DNA of 64,000 nucleotides, taken from NCBI RefSeq assembly GCF_954871325.1, contig NC_088778.1:620001-684000 (forward strand), written 5' to 3'. The notes below the pieces were generated by a model. The model did no database searches. It was not told the origin of the DNA and was given only the letters and a program-made list of their open reading frames with translations. Numbering within the stretch: position 1 is the stretch's first letter; each line of letters starts with the position of its first letter. Below are positions 36,684 to 49,302 of the stretch, in pieces. The translations under genes and the position numbers were made by a program. This DNA comes from Gordionus sp. m RMFG-2023 (taxonomy: Eukaryota > Nematomorpha > Gordioida > Chordodea > Parachordodidae).

Positions 36684-36858
36684 ATCTCTAAATCTTCTCA
36701 GGATCTAAATCTTCTCAAGATCTAAATCTTCTCAAGATCTAAATCTTCTCAAGATCTAAATCTTCTCAAGATCTAAATCTTCTCAAGATCTAAATCTTCT
36801 CAAGATCTAAATCTTCTCAAGATCTAAATCTTCTCAAGATCTAAATCTTCTCAAGATT
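36684..36858 (+). repeat. 17-bp minisatellite, about 10 copies
   Basis: The unit is ATCTAAATCTTCTCAAG, repeated almost perfectly head to tail. The matching place in the duplicated copy (near 40300) has no array, so the expansion came after the duplication. Confidence 0.97.
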
Positions 36859-37820
36859 CATCTATAAAAAATGTGGATAAGGTGCGGTAGGTTGGGGGGG
36901 GTAATGAAAAACTATTGTCTTATGAATTTGAATTGGAAGAGGCAGTTTAGATGTGGATTAACCCATAAACAAGATTATTACTTTTTAAGAAAATACAAGA
37001 TAAGAGTTAAAGACCAGCCAACTTTCTCCACTTTAACTTCCATTATTTCTTACGTGAGTTTTCTTGTATCTCCGGAAAACTACGTCAGGAGGTTGGATAA
37101 AGAGTCTGCAGTGGAAAAGGCTGCTGTTAAAGGGGGGGGGTTATAACTGTTCTCCCTTAAGCTTTGTTTTTTTTTCTGTATTTCCTTAAATCATAAGCGA
37201 TTTAAATGCCATCTCAATCACTTTTTGTCCCCTTTAATCCTTCGAGACACCGAAAAAAAAATGAAGTGTAGATAAATTTTTTTTGTTGTTTTTTGCTATG
37301 GTGTATGCATGGTATCATATGAATGTACACACCTGTGTATAGCAAATTAGAAATATATTAAATAATATCAATATTTGGGGGTGGTTTGATAATGAAGTTA
37401 GCTCACGACAGTTGGCAGAAATATGATTTTTGAATGACGGTTTTCAAAATTGAATCGTGCCCGCGATCAAAAGTGTCAAAACTCAAATATGAACAATAGT
37501 ATCGATTTGTTGTTTTTATTTTTGACTCGAAATCTACCATAGTTCGCCATCAAGATCTCGGGCCTCGATACTCTATACTGTATATCGAAAATTGTTTACT
37601 TTAAGCTCCTTCCGTCAGCCTTTTTTTTTACAGTATATTGTTGCGGTTTTATTTATAAGGTGGTATATGTGGATGGTTAATATTTTTGTTATTGTATCCC
37701 CTCTTGTTCGATTGAGGGGTAAAACTTATGGTGAGAATAAGTATTTATTTTACGAGTAAGTTATCAAAAATGTAACTGTATCGCATACTTGAAATCGGGT
37801 GGGAGGGGGGTGGGTGTGAC
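36858..37820 (+). repeat. 3' flank of GPCR gene, duplicated at 40330-41110
   Basis: It shares TTATAACTGTTCTCCCT, AATCTACCATAG(T/A)TCGCCAT and ACTGTATATCG with the downstream copy, in the same order. An apparent 91-codon frame at 36871-37146 is not conserved in the copy, so I do not call it a gene. Confidence 0.7.
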
Positions 37821-37949
37821 GGGATGCCTGTTAGTATTTCTAAAAAAAAATAAATTCGTATGGCTCGTTTGTGCCGGACACACGTGATTATAATCACGGA
37901 GAATCATCATTTTTTTAAAAAACTAATAAAAAATGTATATATAATATTT

Positions 37950-38070
37950 CAGGGATGTGAACCCGAACCCGAACCCGAACCCGAACCCGAACCCGAACCC
38001 GGACCCCAAACCCGGAACCCTGCTGAATCTTAGTATTTTGGCTAAACCCGAACCCGAACCCGGCCCCGTT
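37950..38070 (+). repeat. (GAACCC)n hexamer repeat with hAT-like left end
   Basis: CAGGGATGTGAACCCGAACC leads into about seven GAACCC units, a break, and three more at 38044-38062. CAGGGAT resembles the terminus at 61639 and hAT-type ends generally. Confidence 0.6.
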
Positions 38071-38229
38071 TTTAAAAAGTGTGGAGGGTCCAAGGGTTCT
38101 AGGTGTTCATAAAAAAAAATTTAAAAATAAAAATAATATAAATTTTTTTTTAAATTTTATTAACTTTTTTGGTGGAATCATTTATTTTATCATCGCGTTT
38201 TTCTTTCAATTTCTTCCTGGACTTCCATT

Positions 38230-38305
38230 TTATTTAGAGATTGATATTATAAATTGTAGAGAAGAGACTCTTCTCTTCTCTTCTCTTCTCTTCTCTTCTC
38301 TTCTC

Positions 38306-38340
<35 letters not shown>

Positions 38341-39180
38341 TTTTTTCTTTCTTTTTTTTTTCTTTCTTTCTATTTTCAAATACCCTAATTCATCTCTCAT
38401 CAGCAAAAAAAACTCTTTCTTTCAAATAGAGTGTCCGAGAGTTTTTTAATATTTTTTTAAGCGATCAATTTATACTTTCCAAATCCCTTCTCTTTTTTTT
38501 CATCTGAGCATTAAGAATTCTGCCCCCCCCCCCCACAGAGTTCGGTATTTATTTATGAGACTCTAAAGATTTTTCTTAATATTTATTCTGAAAACTGTGA
38601 TTACTAAACCATGTCATGTGACTCCCTTTCATTTGTGACGGGCTTGCCTGTTAGTAATATAAAAAAAAATTATAATATTTATAAACGATATTAATTAGAA
38701 AGATATAAATTAGATATAAAATGAAAATATTTTAAAATTTTTAAAAAAAAACGCTTGAATATTAAATTTATTTATAAATAATTTAAAAAATTATAAATTA
38801 TTTCATATAGGTATAAGAGGAAGGGAAAGGAAGGGGGGGGGGTTAGGAAGGAAGCTGAAAAGTGAAACTTCATTCTTCCCAACTCCTAAAATAGAATTAA
38901 AAATAGAAAAATAGAAATTAAATACAGTGTTTATAAATCTAAAAAATAGAAAATTAAAGATATATCTTTATTGCCGCTAATATTGAAAAATCGATATTAA
39001 AATAGGTAAAACTAAGCTACGGGTTTACGTACGTCAATTGAAAAGCTAACTCTTACTTATTATAACGAGCAGGAGTCATATTTAACACTCGAGATAAATC
39101 AACGATTTTAATCCATATAATTCATATTGGGGGGTTAAAATTACCTTTTTACAAATATTATATAAACTATTTAGGATTAT
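38230..39180 (+). repeat. Partial third copy of the duplicated block and GPCR 5' flank
   Basis: It contains (CTCTT)n then (CTTT)n, TTTCAAATACCCTAAT, CTCTTTCTTTCAAAT, CATTTGTGACGGGC and TGCCTGTTAGTA, matching 31430-32010 and 33690-34260 in order. A poly-C run sits at 38522-38534. Confidence 0.65.
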
Positions 39181-39186
39181 TTTGAT

Positions 39187-39450
39187 ATGTCGGTCGAATA
39201 GGTGCTAACAATCAGACTGTCGTGCACACCATAATAGCGGAATACGCTAATTTTTTGAAGAACGATAAGTTTGCGCACATTTTCAAGAACGTGGTTAGGC
39301 TCAACCTGGCATTGGGAACTTGAGGCTCCTCCATTTAATCGTGACAGCCATGAAATTGAGTTATCCTTTGCTGGGTGTCTATGTCCATCTGTTCTTCGAT
39401 CCCTATATAACCGTGATCTTTAAAGAAATATTGGATAGATGCAGGAAGTA
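39187..39450 (+). pseudogene. Deleted copy of the GPCR gene
   Basis: The 5' part (39187-39316) matches the start of the GPCR at 34279: AATAGCGGAATACGCTAATT, TTGAAGAACGATAAGTTTGC, TTTTCAAGAACGTGGTTA. It lacks the start codon context. It then jumps directly to the last helix (39330-39450: ATGAAATTGAGTTATCCTTT, TGGGTGTCTATGTCCATCTG), so about 900 bp encoding TM2-TM6 is missing. An in-frame TGA lies near the junction. It cannot make a receptor. Confidence 0.85.
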
Positions 39451-39610
39451 ACGAAAGAATTATAGTAGCATTCAATAAAAAAAAATATTCTATTACAACA
39501 AAGTATTTTTTTTTTCTAGTTATTTTTTGATATTTGTTGTAGTATTTAATAAAAATTTTAAAAAAAATGTACATCCTAGAAATATTTTTCTATCATAACA
39601 GTGTTATGCC

Positions 39611-39918
39611 AATGACACATAATAATACCTAGACTGACGATGCCTTCGTAATAATGCAAATCAGCTGGACCTGCTATTTTAGCAACCCATATAGTAAAAA
39701 AAAAACTGCTATTAAATTGATATCTTACCTCCTTATTATCTCGATGATCAAGGTAATTCTTTAATAAAGTTTGCGTCAGACATAGGAATAAATTGGCCTC
39801 TTGTTTAAAATTTCTTAATAACGATATGGGTAGCCAAAATGGCGTCCTCAGTTGTTTTTCATTAATGTAAGATTTTTAATGAATGCGTCGTTCGGTCCAG
39901 GTATTATTATATGTCACT
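39611..39918. mobile_element. MITE-B copy 2
   Basis: The ends ATAATAATACCTAGACTGAC and TTCGGTCCAGGTATTATTAT are inverted. Internal segments AAATCAGCTGGACCTGC and CCAAAATGGCGTCCTCAG are mirrored, as in copy 1 at 22106. Confidence 0.85.
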
Positions 39919-40059
39919 GTGTTACGCACAAATGCAAACACTATTTATCGCGGCCATTTTTTATATTTTTATACTTCATTCCAATTATCGCTAACTTAAT
40001 ATTTATTAAGACGTTTTCCCTTACAAAATATATAACCTTTATTATCGTATAGTGGTCTC

Positions 40060-41110
40060 GTATACTTTAAAATTATGGAAATTTTATGATCCTTCGAATA
40101 TCTTTCGATGATTGATCGGTTGTCAAATCACAATTTCAAAAAAAATATAATCTTTGACATCATAAATATATTTTTTTATACTTCGACATTTATTAATTTA
40201 TTTTGTAATTCTTATTGTGTGTTATATTAATTTGATAAAAATGAGAATCATAATTTTATATTATATATATATATATATGTGTCACTGGGATTTGGAATTC
40301 CTAACTTTTAAAATCTCTTAAGATCGTCGTTAAAATGTACTGAGTGGAGGAGGGGGAGGAATGGCGGGGGGGGGGGTAAGGGTAGACTATAGTTTAGTTT
40401 TGGTAGGAAGGGGGGGGGTTTCATTTTATTCGAAAATTTAAGTTTGAATACAACACTGAGGAAATAATGAACAACTGGTGTAAATAAAATTATTATACTA
40501 TTTTAAGATAGGAGTTTAAGGACCCAAAAATAAAGTTTTATTAAACAACTTTCTCCACTTTGACTTTGATATTACTCTAAGTGGGTTCTTCCGTTACGGT
40601 TTAATCTCTATAGAGCGCAACTATGTCAGGTGGCGGCATTTGAAGGGGTTATAACTGTTCTCCCTAAAGCTCTGTTTTTTTCTGTATTTCCTTAATATAA
40701 GCTCAATTCCTTTGTCTCCTTTTAATCCTTTGAGTCCAAAAGAGGTTTAGTTAATTATTTTAAAATTTTGTATTTGTTTTGGAATGATTTAAAAAAATAT
40801 ATATTATAAATTTTAATATTTTTGGTGGTTTAATAAATGAAAAGTAGCTGGCGATAGTGGCAGAAATATGATTTTAAATGATATTTTTACGAAATTGTAT
40901 CGTACCCCTTCAAAAGTGTCAAACTTAAATATAAACAATAGTATCGATTTGTTTGAATTGTTTTTGCTTAAATCTACCATAGATCGCCATGAAGATCCCA
41001 GGCCTCTAACTCTTACTGTATATCGCTTGTTTACTTTCAGTATAATCTCTTTCCCTAGCCTTTTTCACAGTATATTCTTAGCAATTTTATTTATAAGTGG
41101 TATATATATT
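40060..41110 (+). repeat. Duplicated copy of the GPCR 3' flank
   Basis: It corresponds to 36430-37640, in the same orientation and order, and is diverged by many small indels. It shows that the duplication unit includes sequence at least 2 kb beyond the receptor. An open frame at 40868-41149 is not shared with the other copy. Confidence 0.7.
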
Positions 41111-42289
41111 TTAATATTTTTTATGGGAATTTACATATATCTAATATAACTCCTATACTATCCAATCAACTGGCGGAAATATCGACAAAGTGATACTTAG
41201 GGAGCAAAGTTTAATGTAATGATCTTGTAGTTTTTATATAACCATTAATGAGTATGATTATGTATAATTGATACGATATTATTGTTATCGAGGCCAATAG
41301 TATCCCCACTTAACATAACGGTTCACGGCTAAATAGTAGGATATCGCAAAATTCCATGTTTCTAAGATCTCCCTTAAGATTGTCTAAAAAAAGTAATGAC
41401 ATCTAATAGTTTATTAGAAACTATACTGTCTTTTTCAGGCATAACTTATTCAGAAGATGTAACGAACTTAAATAATATCTTACTGTTAAAATGGTAACTA
41501 AATGTCTTATTTATAAGAACAGAATATAGCAAAACTAAATATTATAGTATTTTAAGATACGAAAAGGGGTATGGAGAATCATTTATATGGAAGTTCAAAA
41601 TTTAGAAGGTAATTATTTAAATTTTTATCTAAAGTATCTTTTAGTTATTCACGGTCGGCCCGCTAACGTGTAACAGACTCCTCATATAGAGTTCTCCCTT
41701 AATTTCTCTTAAATATTCAGTTTTCGTGGAAGAAATACCTAGCGTAGCCTGAATATTTTCCGCAACATATGTGGGCGATGCGATTATTAACACGTAGTAA
41801 ATTTCCTTAATATAGTTTGGTTATGGTTCTATTTTTTTTAGCTAACTAAAATATGGCTAAACTTTAGGTTTTAGCGGAAGACTGTCACCCTCAGCTAAGG
41901 ATTTTTCTAAAATAGTGCTTAACTTTAGAGAATTGGATTTTCTTCGGGGGCTAATGCAGATTAAACCGAACTAGCAAAGTTTTAGCCATCAACTCAACTC
42001 TTAGCAAAGAAGTTACATTATAAATTAGTGCATAATTTTTTTTAAAAAAAATAAGATTTTAAAATATAACATAATATTAAATAAATTTTTATTTTTACTT
42101 GTTGGGTTTCACGTGATTTTTTTGTTTTTGCTTTTTTTCTTTCTTTTTTAATTTCTTTCTTTCTTTCTTTCGAATATTTTATATTTAATATTTAAAATCG
42201 AGAATCAATGTAAAATATTGAGGTTAAACATTCGCGATTTAAAAAAAAAATATCAGACATCTCTAACTCCAGAATCTTGTCACATCACT

Positions 42290-42870
42290 GCTTTTTCTGG
42301 AATTACTTTCAAGTCTATTATATCCCTCTACCACTCTAGAGATGAGTATGTATAATTGATTCAGGTCTTTGTAAACCAGTTTGACAATTCAATATTAAAT
42401 TTCTTCTTAGAAGAAGAAAATGTTTGCAAATATAGATGAAGGTTTGGTTAAATCTCAACATATGCTCTTCTTTACATTATATAAGTTCTGGAATTACTTT
42501 GCAGTCTATTACGCCCCTTTATCATTCTTAGAGATGAGTATGTGTAATTGATTTAGGCTTTGTAGATCAGTATGACAATTCAATAAAGAGGTTGAATTTC
42601 TTTTTAGAAGAAGAAAATATTTGCGAATATAGATGGAAGGTATGCTTAAATTTCAACAATATGCTCTTCTTCTCATTATTTAAGTCTTCTACTAGAATTA
42701 CTTTGAAGTCTATTATTCCCTTTACCATTCTTTGAGATGAGTATCTAATTGATTTAGGTCTTTGTAGACCAGTATGACAATTCAATAAAAAGGTTGTTTC
42801 TTCTTCTTAGAAGAAAATGTTCTTAAATCTCAACATATGCTTTTATTCACATTATTTAAGTCCTTCATTG
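42290..42870 (+). repeat. ~190-bp tandem repeat, three copies
   Basis: The unit has CTGGAATTACTTT(C/G)(A/C)AGTCTATTA, TCTTAGAGATGAGTATGT, TTTGTAGACCAGTATGACAA, TTCTTAGAAGAAGAAAATGT and CTCAACATATGCTCTTCTT. Copies start near 42296, 42488 and 42691; the last is incomplete. Confidence 0.9.
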
Positions 42871-43324
42871 CGTTATTCAAAACCAGTTTATGGCATTCTT
42901 TCGAAGGTATCTTTAATATTTTCCAAGTGTTCCCCCCTTTACTATATCATCTTCAAAAATTTATGTAATAGTCCATAAACATTTTCTCAATTTTTAATAA
43001 ATGGCATATTATGGAAAATAGATAATACAAATATTCAAATTTAAGAAAGTATGATATCAGTGACAAAAAATTATTCAGCGTAACTTATTTTCTAATTTGG
43101 CGCTAATATTTTATTATTGGAACTTTGAACAATATACTAGCTTTTTAAAAATAAGTGCCTAAAGGCTCGTGCTGGGTGTTCTCCAATGAAAGAAATGGAT
43201 AAGAGAAGCTTAGGGATGGAAAATCCTGATGAGATTTGGGAAACAGGGATTTCGAGATTTCTACACTTAGATGTAAGTGCAGAGATTATATTTAATGATT
43301 TTAGATACCCCGGGGCAAACAGCA

Positions 43325-43475
43325 AACGGGTCAACTCGATATTTTATCTAGAATAATATCGCCTTCAGGCCTGAAAAGTTCTCTTATGGATGACACAAAA
43401 GCTTAGAAACTTAATAGCGAAGTTTCTAAGGCTCAGGCACTAATTTTTCTGGCTGAAATATTGAGTTTTCTCAGA
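43325..43475 (+). mobile_element. MITE-A copy 5 (partial)
   Basis: The core AACTCGATATTTTATCTAGA, GCCTGAAAAGTTCTCTTATG and TTTTTCTGGCTGAAATATTG is recognisable. Both outer arms are lost or strongly changed. Confidence 0.6.
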
Positions 43476-43870
43476 TAACAATTCCTCTGAGATTTTTAGA
43501 TTTTGGAGGAACAATCTTCCGTTACTGTCTTTGTTTGAGTAACGTGCTCTCGTATAACAAACATCTCTCCATATTTTCCCATACATCCTATTATATATAA
43601 TTTTTAAACAATTTAGAATTCCTCCCCCCCCCCTCCTCGATTCTAAATGTAACGATAATCTGTTTTTAGAGTGAATTCATCCCCCCCCCTTTCTGAAACT
43701 TCAGTGTAGTATTATTCGAGTAATTGGTAATGAGGAGGCAACAACCAAAACCGGAATCACCGACCGGACCTTTTAAAAATGAAGAGTGCCCATTTAAATT
43801 TTACTTTTATTTCAATATGTAATTTAATGTTTTATCATCCTTAAAGTCATTATAATTATATTAAATTAAA

Positions 43871-43925
43871 ATGGATCGTATACAGGACCCTGTTTACAAA
43901 TACGACACCAAGGACCGTATGTTCG
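43871..43925 (+). other. Possible first coding exon
   Basis: ATG at 43871 starts MDRIQDPVYKYDTKDRMF and runs to a possible donor G|GTGGTT at 43926. The third positions and composition are coding-like against an AT-rich background. No partner exon was found, and the downstream 16 kb is gene-poor. Confidence 0.25.
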
Positions 43926-43972
43926 GTGGTTCAGAGTTTTATTTTTTGACTTTCTAGTGATCGGTGCAATGT

Positions 43973-44158
43973 GTAGTGTTGCTAAACGGTTCGATTTGAG
44001 AGCCGACATTTAAAAAATGGCTTCCTCAACATTATAGCCAGAAAAATATTTATCCTAAGCGTCGAGGTTTTGCCAATAGATGTTCAATCCTAAGGTTCTT
44101 CTATGAGCATGAATAATATTTTTCTGAAATATTGAGTTAGGAGCCGTTTAATAACAGT
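43973..44158 (-). mobile_element. MITE-A copy 6
   Basis: It opens TAGTGTTGCTAAACGGTTCG and contains CTAAGCGTCGAGGTTTTGCC, like copy 1, so its middle lies in the reverse sense. It ends GAGCCGTTTAATAACAGTA. Confidence 0.75.
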
Positions 44159-44159
44159 A

Positions 44160-46228
44160 GTAATGCGATCATAATCGAACATTGAAAACCAAATATTCAT
44201 AGCCTAAAATGAAATGCTTTAACAAATTAGGTATAATACTGAAACAAGATTTTTACGTAATTGTATAATTTAAATTTATATAATTGATAAACCAATTATT
44301 TTGTCAAAATTTTTCAAATATTAAAGGTACCCGATAGCAAAATACATTTTCTTTATATTAAAAAAAAATTAATTTTCTATAACTAAATAGCAAAAAAAAA
44401 ACAATTATTTTAAATTTAGATAAATTCTTGTAAATTTTAAATGATGACATTTAAATTTTTTTAAATTTTTCCAAAATTGAATAAAAAGCCGATTAATATT
44501 AAATATTCATGACTTTTTAAAAGTCAAGCGATTTTAGTCCAATTGGCTAGTGTTTCATTTCACATCAATATAATATATTTTAAAACTTAAACTTACAGTT
44601 GAGATTTTTATCTTTATAGTTAATAACCATAAAACTAAATTATTTATAAAAAATTTTTTACTCCTCATTTACAAAACTGAAAACTAATTATTTATCTTTA
44701 AGAAGAAAAAAAAAATTAAATTTATATCATAAACGATTTACATGTCACATTGACTTTACATATTATAGCAATTATAACTTATATTTTAAATTATTATATT
44801 TTATATAATATTATATATATATATATACTAATGTATTATAATTTTTTTTAAAAGAATATTATAATACATGAGATATTAGATAAAATATAGATACGAAAAT
44901 CAATCTTATAAATATTAAAAATATTTTTTTTAGAAGTTATATCTCATTATATATAAAAGCTATTGTTTCTTCAATTACCTTTTTAAAGTAACACTTCATA
45001 TTTTATTATTATAGTATTGTATTGTTTTAAGAAAATGGGGGGCTAATTATTTATTTATGTATATAAAGATAGGAGAAAAAAATATATACATCTATTCTTC
45101 AAACGATGTTTGTATTTTATACAAACAATGTTAAAATATTTGATGATTGTTAAAAAGAAAAAGTGAATTATATATATAATAACTGTATAGGTTAGGTTAG
45201 TATATATTTTATTATGTGTATAGAAAACTATATACAGAAGTCTTTTGAAGTGTCAAACAAAATTTGCCGTATGTGTTATATGTAATAATAAATATAAATA
45301 ATAATACAGAATATAAAATTACTTCTAAGAGATTAGCTAATATAAAAATAATAATATTATAAAAACAATTTGAGAGAGAGAGATAGAAAGTGAATGGTGT
45401 TGTTAATATTTAATTTAGAATTCTTATTAATTATTAATTATATATTTTTTTGTTCTTATTGGAGTAATTTCTGCATATGTATTATATGTATTATTATATG
45501 TATTATTATATATATTATTATATATCATTAAAAAAAATATATAAGAAGATATTGAAATTAGATGGTTAAAATTTATTTTTATGAAATGATACCAGTTAAT
45601 ATTAAATCCAAAATTAATATATTTATATAAAATTAAATTAATAACTTTTTACAAAAAAAAATAAATTATAAACCATAAGCATAATTAACTCATCAAAATT
45701 ATATATTCAAACGAGAAATATCAGACTTCATAAAAATTTAATCAAATAAAATTTTTTAATGCTTTTAAACAAATAAGAATTATCCCGGCATTTTACACCA
45801 ATATATATTATTATATATATATAAAAATTTAGTAAAAAAAATTGATATAAATTTTAAACTAAAGTATTCTGATTAAGCAAGTTATTTTGGTTAGGGAATT
45901 TACTATTTTGTTCAATGTCAGAACATAATTTCAGAAATCTTTATTAAATTCCTGAGAATTAATTTTATGTCTTGAAGAATTATATTTGTTTTAAACCCTA
46001 ATTAGTAGGTATAAATAGCGAATTTTATTAGATTTTTTTTTAAAAAAAATATGAAAGTATTATAAAGCTATCGTTCACCTTTATATATATCAAATGCCAA
46101 AGGCTTAAAAATAAAAAAGCAAGATGTGACCTAATCAGTTTTTAATAAAAAGTATATCAAAAATAAATATAGGATTAAAATTGCAAGTTTACATGATATA
46201 AAAGTGATAAGTTAATTATTTAAGGAAA
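44160..46228. other. Very AT-rich gene-free stretch
   Basis: This 2 kb stretch is dominated by A/T runs and (TA)n tracts such as 44806-44825. There is no coding frame, terminal repeat or RNA gene that I can see. Confidence 0.5.
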
Positions 46229-46381
46229 TTCAGTTATGAAATGATGTAAATATCTTTACTCTACGATTTATCAGAGCTTTCATGAATCGTTTCTATTAAA
46301 AACATCAGTATGAAATGATGTAAATATCTTTACTCTATGATCTATAAGAGCTTTCGTGAATCGTTTCTATTAAAAACATAT
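46229..46381 (+). repeat. 76-bp tandem duplication
   Basis: Two copies of TATGAAATGATGTAAATATC, TTTACTCTA(C/T)GAT, AGAGCTTTC(A/G)TGAATCG and TTTCTATTAAAAACAT sit side by side and differ at only a few positions. Confidence 0.95.
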
Positions 46382-46423
46382 AGTATATATATACCCTAAT
46401 CTAACATTTTTTTCCCACTTATC

Positions 46424-46629
46424 TAGTGTTGTTAACCGGTTCGTTTTGAGCCCAATAATTTATCCAGAATTGCATTTAGCGCAAGCCTGAAGATTTTGTT
46501 TGTAGAAGGACTCAAAGGTTTGGACACCTATTAGTCGAAATTTCGAGACTCAGGCAATATTCCTCTGGCTAAAATATTGAGTTAGCGGTTTTTAAAAATC
46601 GGCTCAAAACCGGCGGTTTAACAACACTA
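46424..46629 (+). mobile_element. MITE-A copy 7
   Basis: It opens TAGTGTTGTTAACCGGTTCG and closes GCGGTTTAACAACACTA, with near-complete TIRs of about 14 bp. The core GCAAGCCTGAAGATTTTG is intact. One of the best-preserved copies, with part of the left inner arm deleted. Confidence 0.85.
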
Positions 46630-49302
46630 CGTTGTAGATGATGAAATTTACATACATGTTGATGTTAACAAAGAATACCGACCAACTTATTACAAAACAA
46701 CTCCCAAAATGTTTATCGACAATCTTTATCGTTTAATAATACAGAAGATCACTTAAAAATTTATTATGACAGGGATTTGGTGAATTAATAATAAGCATAC
46801 AAAAAAAAAGCATGGTGTAAAACTCTTTTAGTCCTCTCCTATTCATACACAGCCGGAAGTGGAATGAATATAAATTAGTTTCCTACTCCTACTCGAGACA
46901 ACAACCATTTTTGAATATTTAAAAGTCGGCATAACTTTTTTTATATGGTAGTGACTGCTTGACCTTAATATCATTAGCTGGTGGGAGAGTATAGAGAACA
47001 CTGTCTCTACATATTCCATTTCAAAATGGCATCATTAGAATTTCAAAAAAAACAATCTTGTTAAATAGAATCCCATTAGAGTTTTAACTTATAAAAGCAA
47101 CAATGCACTTCAATATAAGTTTATATGTATATATTATATGTATTTTATATTGATATTATAAAGATAAAATTAAAGAAAAGAAAAAAAAATCTAAGGAATA
47201 AAAATAAAAATTGATTATTTTAAAGATTACACGAAAAATAAAAACAAATGTACAAAAAAATATAACAAATGAAATTTTCGTTTTTTCTTTTCCTTTATGG
47301 AGGTTGACTATTTTATTTATCATTTTTTTTTTGATTTTTTATTGAGCGTGAAATCCCTGTAGGTGGTCAGATCACTGAAACATTTTCGCTAGTTTTGCAT
47401 AGTCAATTAAAATAAAATCCAATACAACATTACTTCTACTAAATAATTTTTTTTAATCTTTAAATATTAGTTATATAAAAATTATAATTAAATATATTAC
47501 CATTTAGTAACTTATTCGTTGGCAGAAATTGTTAAGATTTTTTTTTACTAACATTTTCCTATAGTAATTGTTGCTGGCGTCCACTATTTGTCTTACATCA
47601 CCGTGTAAATAAACATTATATATCTTATAAAAATATTTAACGTATTTCCCACTTCTTTTACAGATCGCAGCTTCTAGAGGATGGGGGTGGTTGGGGGGGG
47701 GGGTTAGGGTAAGGAGCCATTTGCCTTAATTATATCTTTCAGTGAGAAAATTTAGTTCTTGGGGGATAGGGTGTAAAAATGTTTGAATAGAAGGGTAGAT
47801 GTGAGGAGGGGGGGGTGGTTATTTCTAATTCTTCTCATGAACTGTTAGATTTTAGTAAACTGCAACTATTAACTGCTTTGTTCTAGAATTTCGTTCCTTT
47901 AAAAACATATTTTCAAACGTATAGAAACGATTTATAAATAGTACAGAAAAACTCGGCTTATTGACAGCTGTCATAATTGTTACTCAATATATTCAAGATT
48001 CGGAATCGAGAATACCTTTATTTAATCATTTTTATTCAGATTTATCGGATTCAAGAGTAGGGGGCATCTGCAAATGGCCAAAATTTCGAGTCCAGCCGAG
48101 ATTAATTTGCACCCGGTTGATCTTGCATATCTCTGATTCGGAACATATGTTTTTGCGGAAACTAAGGCATAACTCGATCTAAAGTAAAATTTTTGATACC
48201 CTTTTTTGCACATATATATTTTTATTCTAAGAAAGAAACTGGTGGTAGATACAACCTCGAGGCAGGGCCCTCTAATACGAAGGCGAAACGAAGTTGTTTC
48301 TTCGTTAGAATCTCAGAAAGGAGAAGGGGGGGGGGATAGGGGGATAGTTGGACTATGATGACAATTTATGACAAAAATCGTTTTAAAAAGATGGGTAAGG
48401 GATCATGGTGTTTGTATATTATCTTTGATAATATTTCCTTCTATGAACTAGAACATAATTAAAAGGGATGGCGGGGGTCTTATGAGCCCGAGGTTCTTTC
48501 CTATCCTTGGGGTTTATTCTTTTAGAAGTACTCAATGCTAATGGTTAAATTTCTAACCAAATATCTATACCTACATTTATGGCATATGCGGCTATATAAT
48601 TTTTTAATTACTCGTAAAAATAAATTTTAAAGTAGTTTTAATCTTAATTGACGTTTGCCTTTTAGGGGCTTACATGCTCCCCGGACCCCCCCTACCGGTT
48701 AAAATAATAAAATTTTTTTACATTTCTTGCGGAGCTATATAGCGCAAAAATTAATATACCCTGTCGAATTTGAGGGTACCTGTATCTAAGTATATATAGG
48801 TTTGTTGAGTTAGATTCGCTCATTTACCCCTTAATATTAAAAATATACTAATATTCATAGTTGTCGATCCAAAAAGGATGACATACATGTTCATTTAGAT
48901 TGATCCAATCATTCGGAGTCTTCATTGACCAGGAAATCCTTTAAAAGAAATACCCCTGAAAATTCTACCCTTCTACCGCGATATACTTTCAGCCAATATA
49001 ATATAGAAATATGAAATTCCTTAAAGATATTCTTTGAAAATTGAATTTAGCCACTCTTTATAACCCACCATCCAACAAAATTATCTCAAGTATATATCAT
49101 AAATCTAGTATAGAAATAAAAAAAATTCAGTGGGCTGATGAGATAATTTAAATTGGTTGTCTCCTAGTTGTAATCCCAAAAAATTTAGTTCCAGCATTTA
49201 TTTCTAACTTAGTTATTCTTCAATTATAAAAATTATTTGTGTAATTAACTTAAATATTTTGAAATTAATATTATAAATGTATTAAATTTTTTTATAAAAT
49301 AC
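46630..49302. other. Gene-poor spacer
   Basis: It contains poly-G rich patches (47690-47712, 47805-47815, 48327-48343) and an open 73-codon frame at 47961-48182. That frame coincides with inverted GATTCGGAATCG-like segments and shows no family similarity. Otherwise nothing recognised. Confidence 0.4.

Noticed and set aside
36871-37146. 91-codon plus frame after the minisatellite
   Set aside because: The duplicate at 40330-40660 is collinear but has no open frame, so conservation does not support coding.
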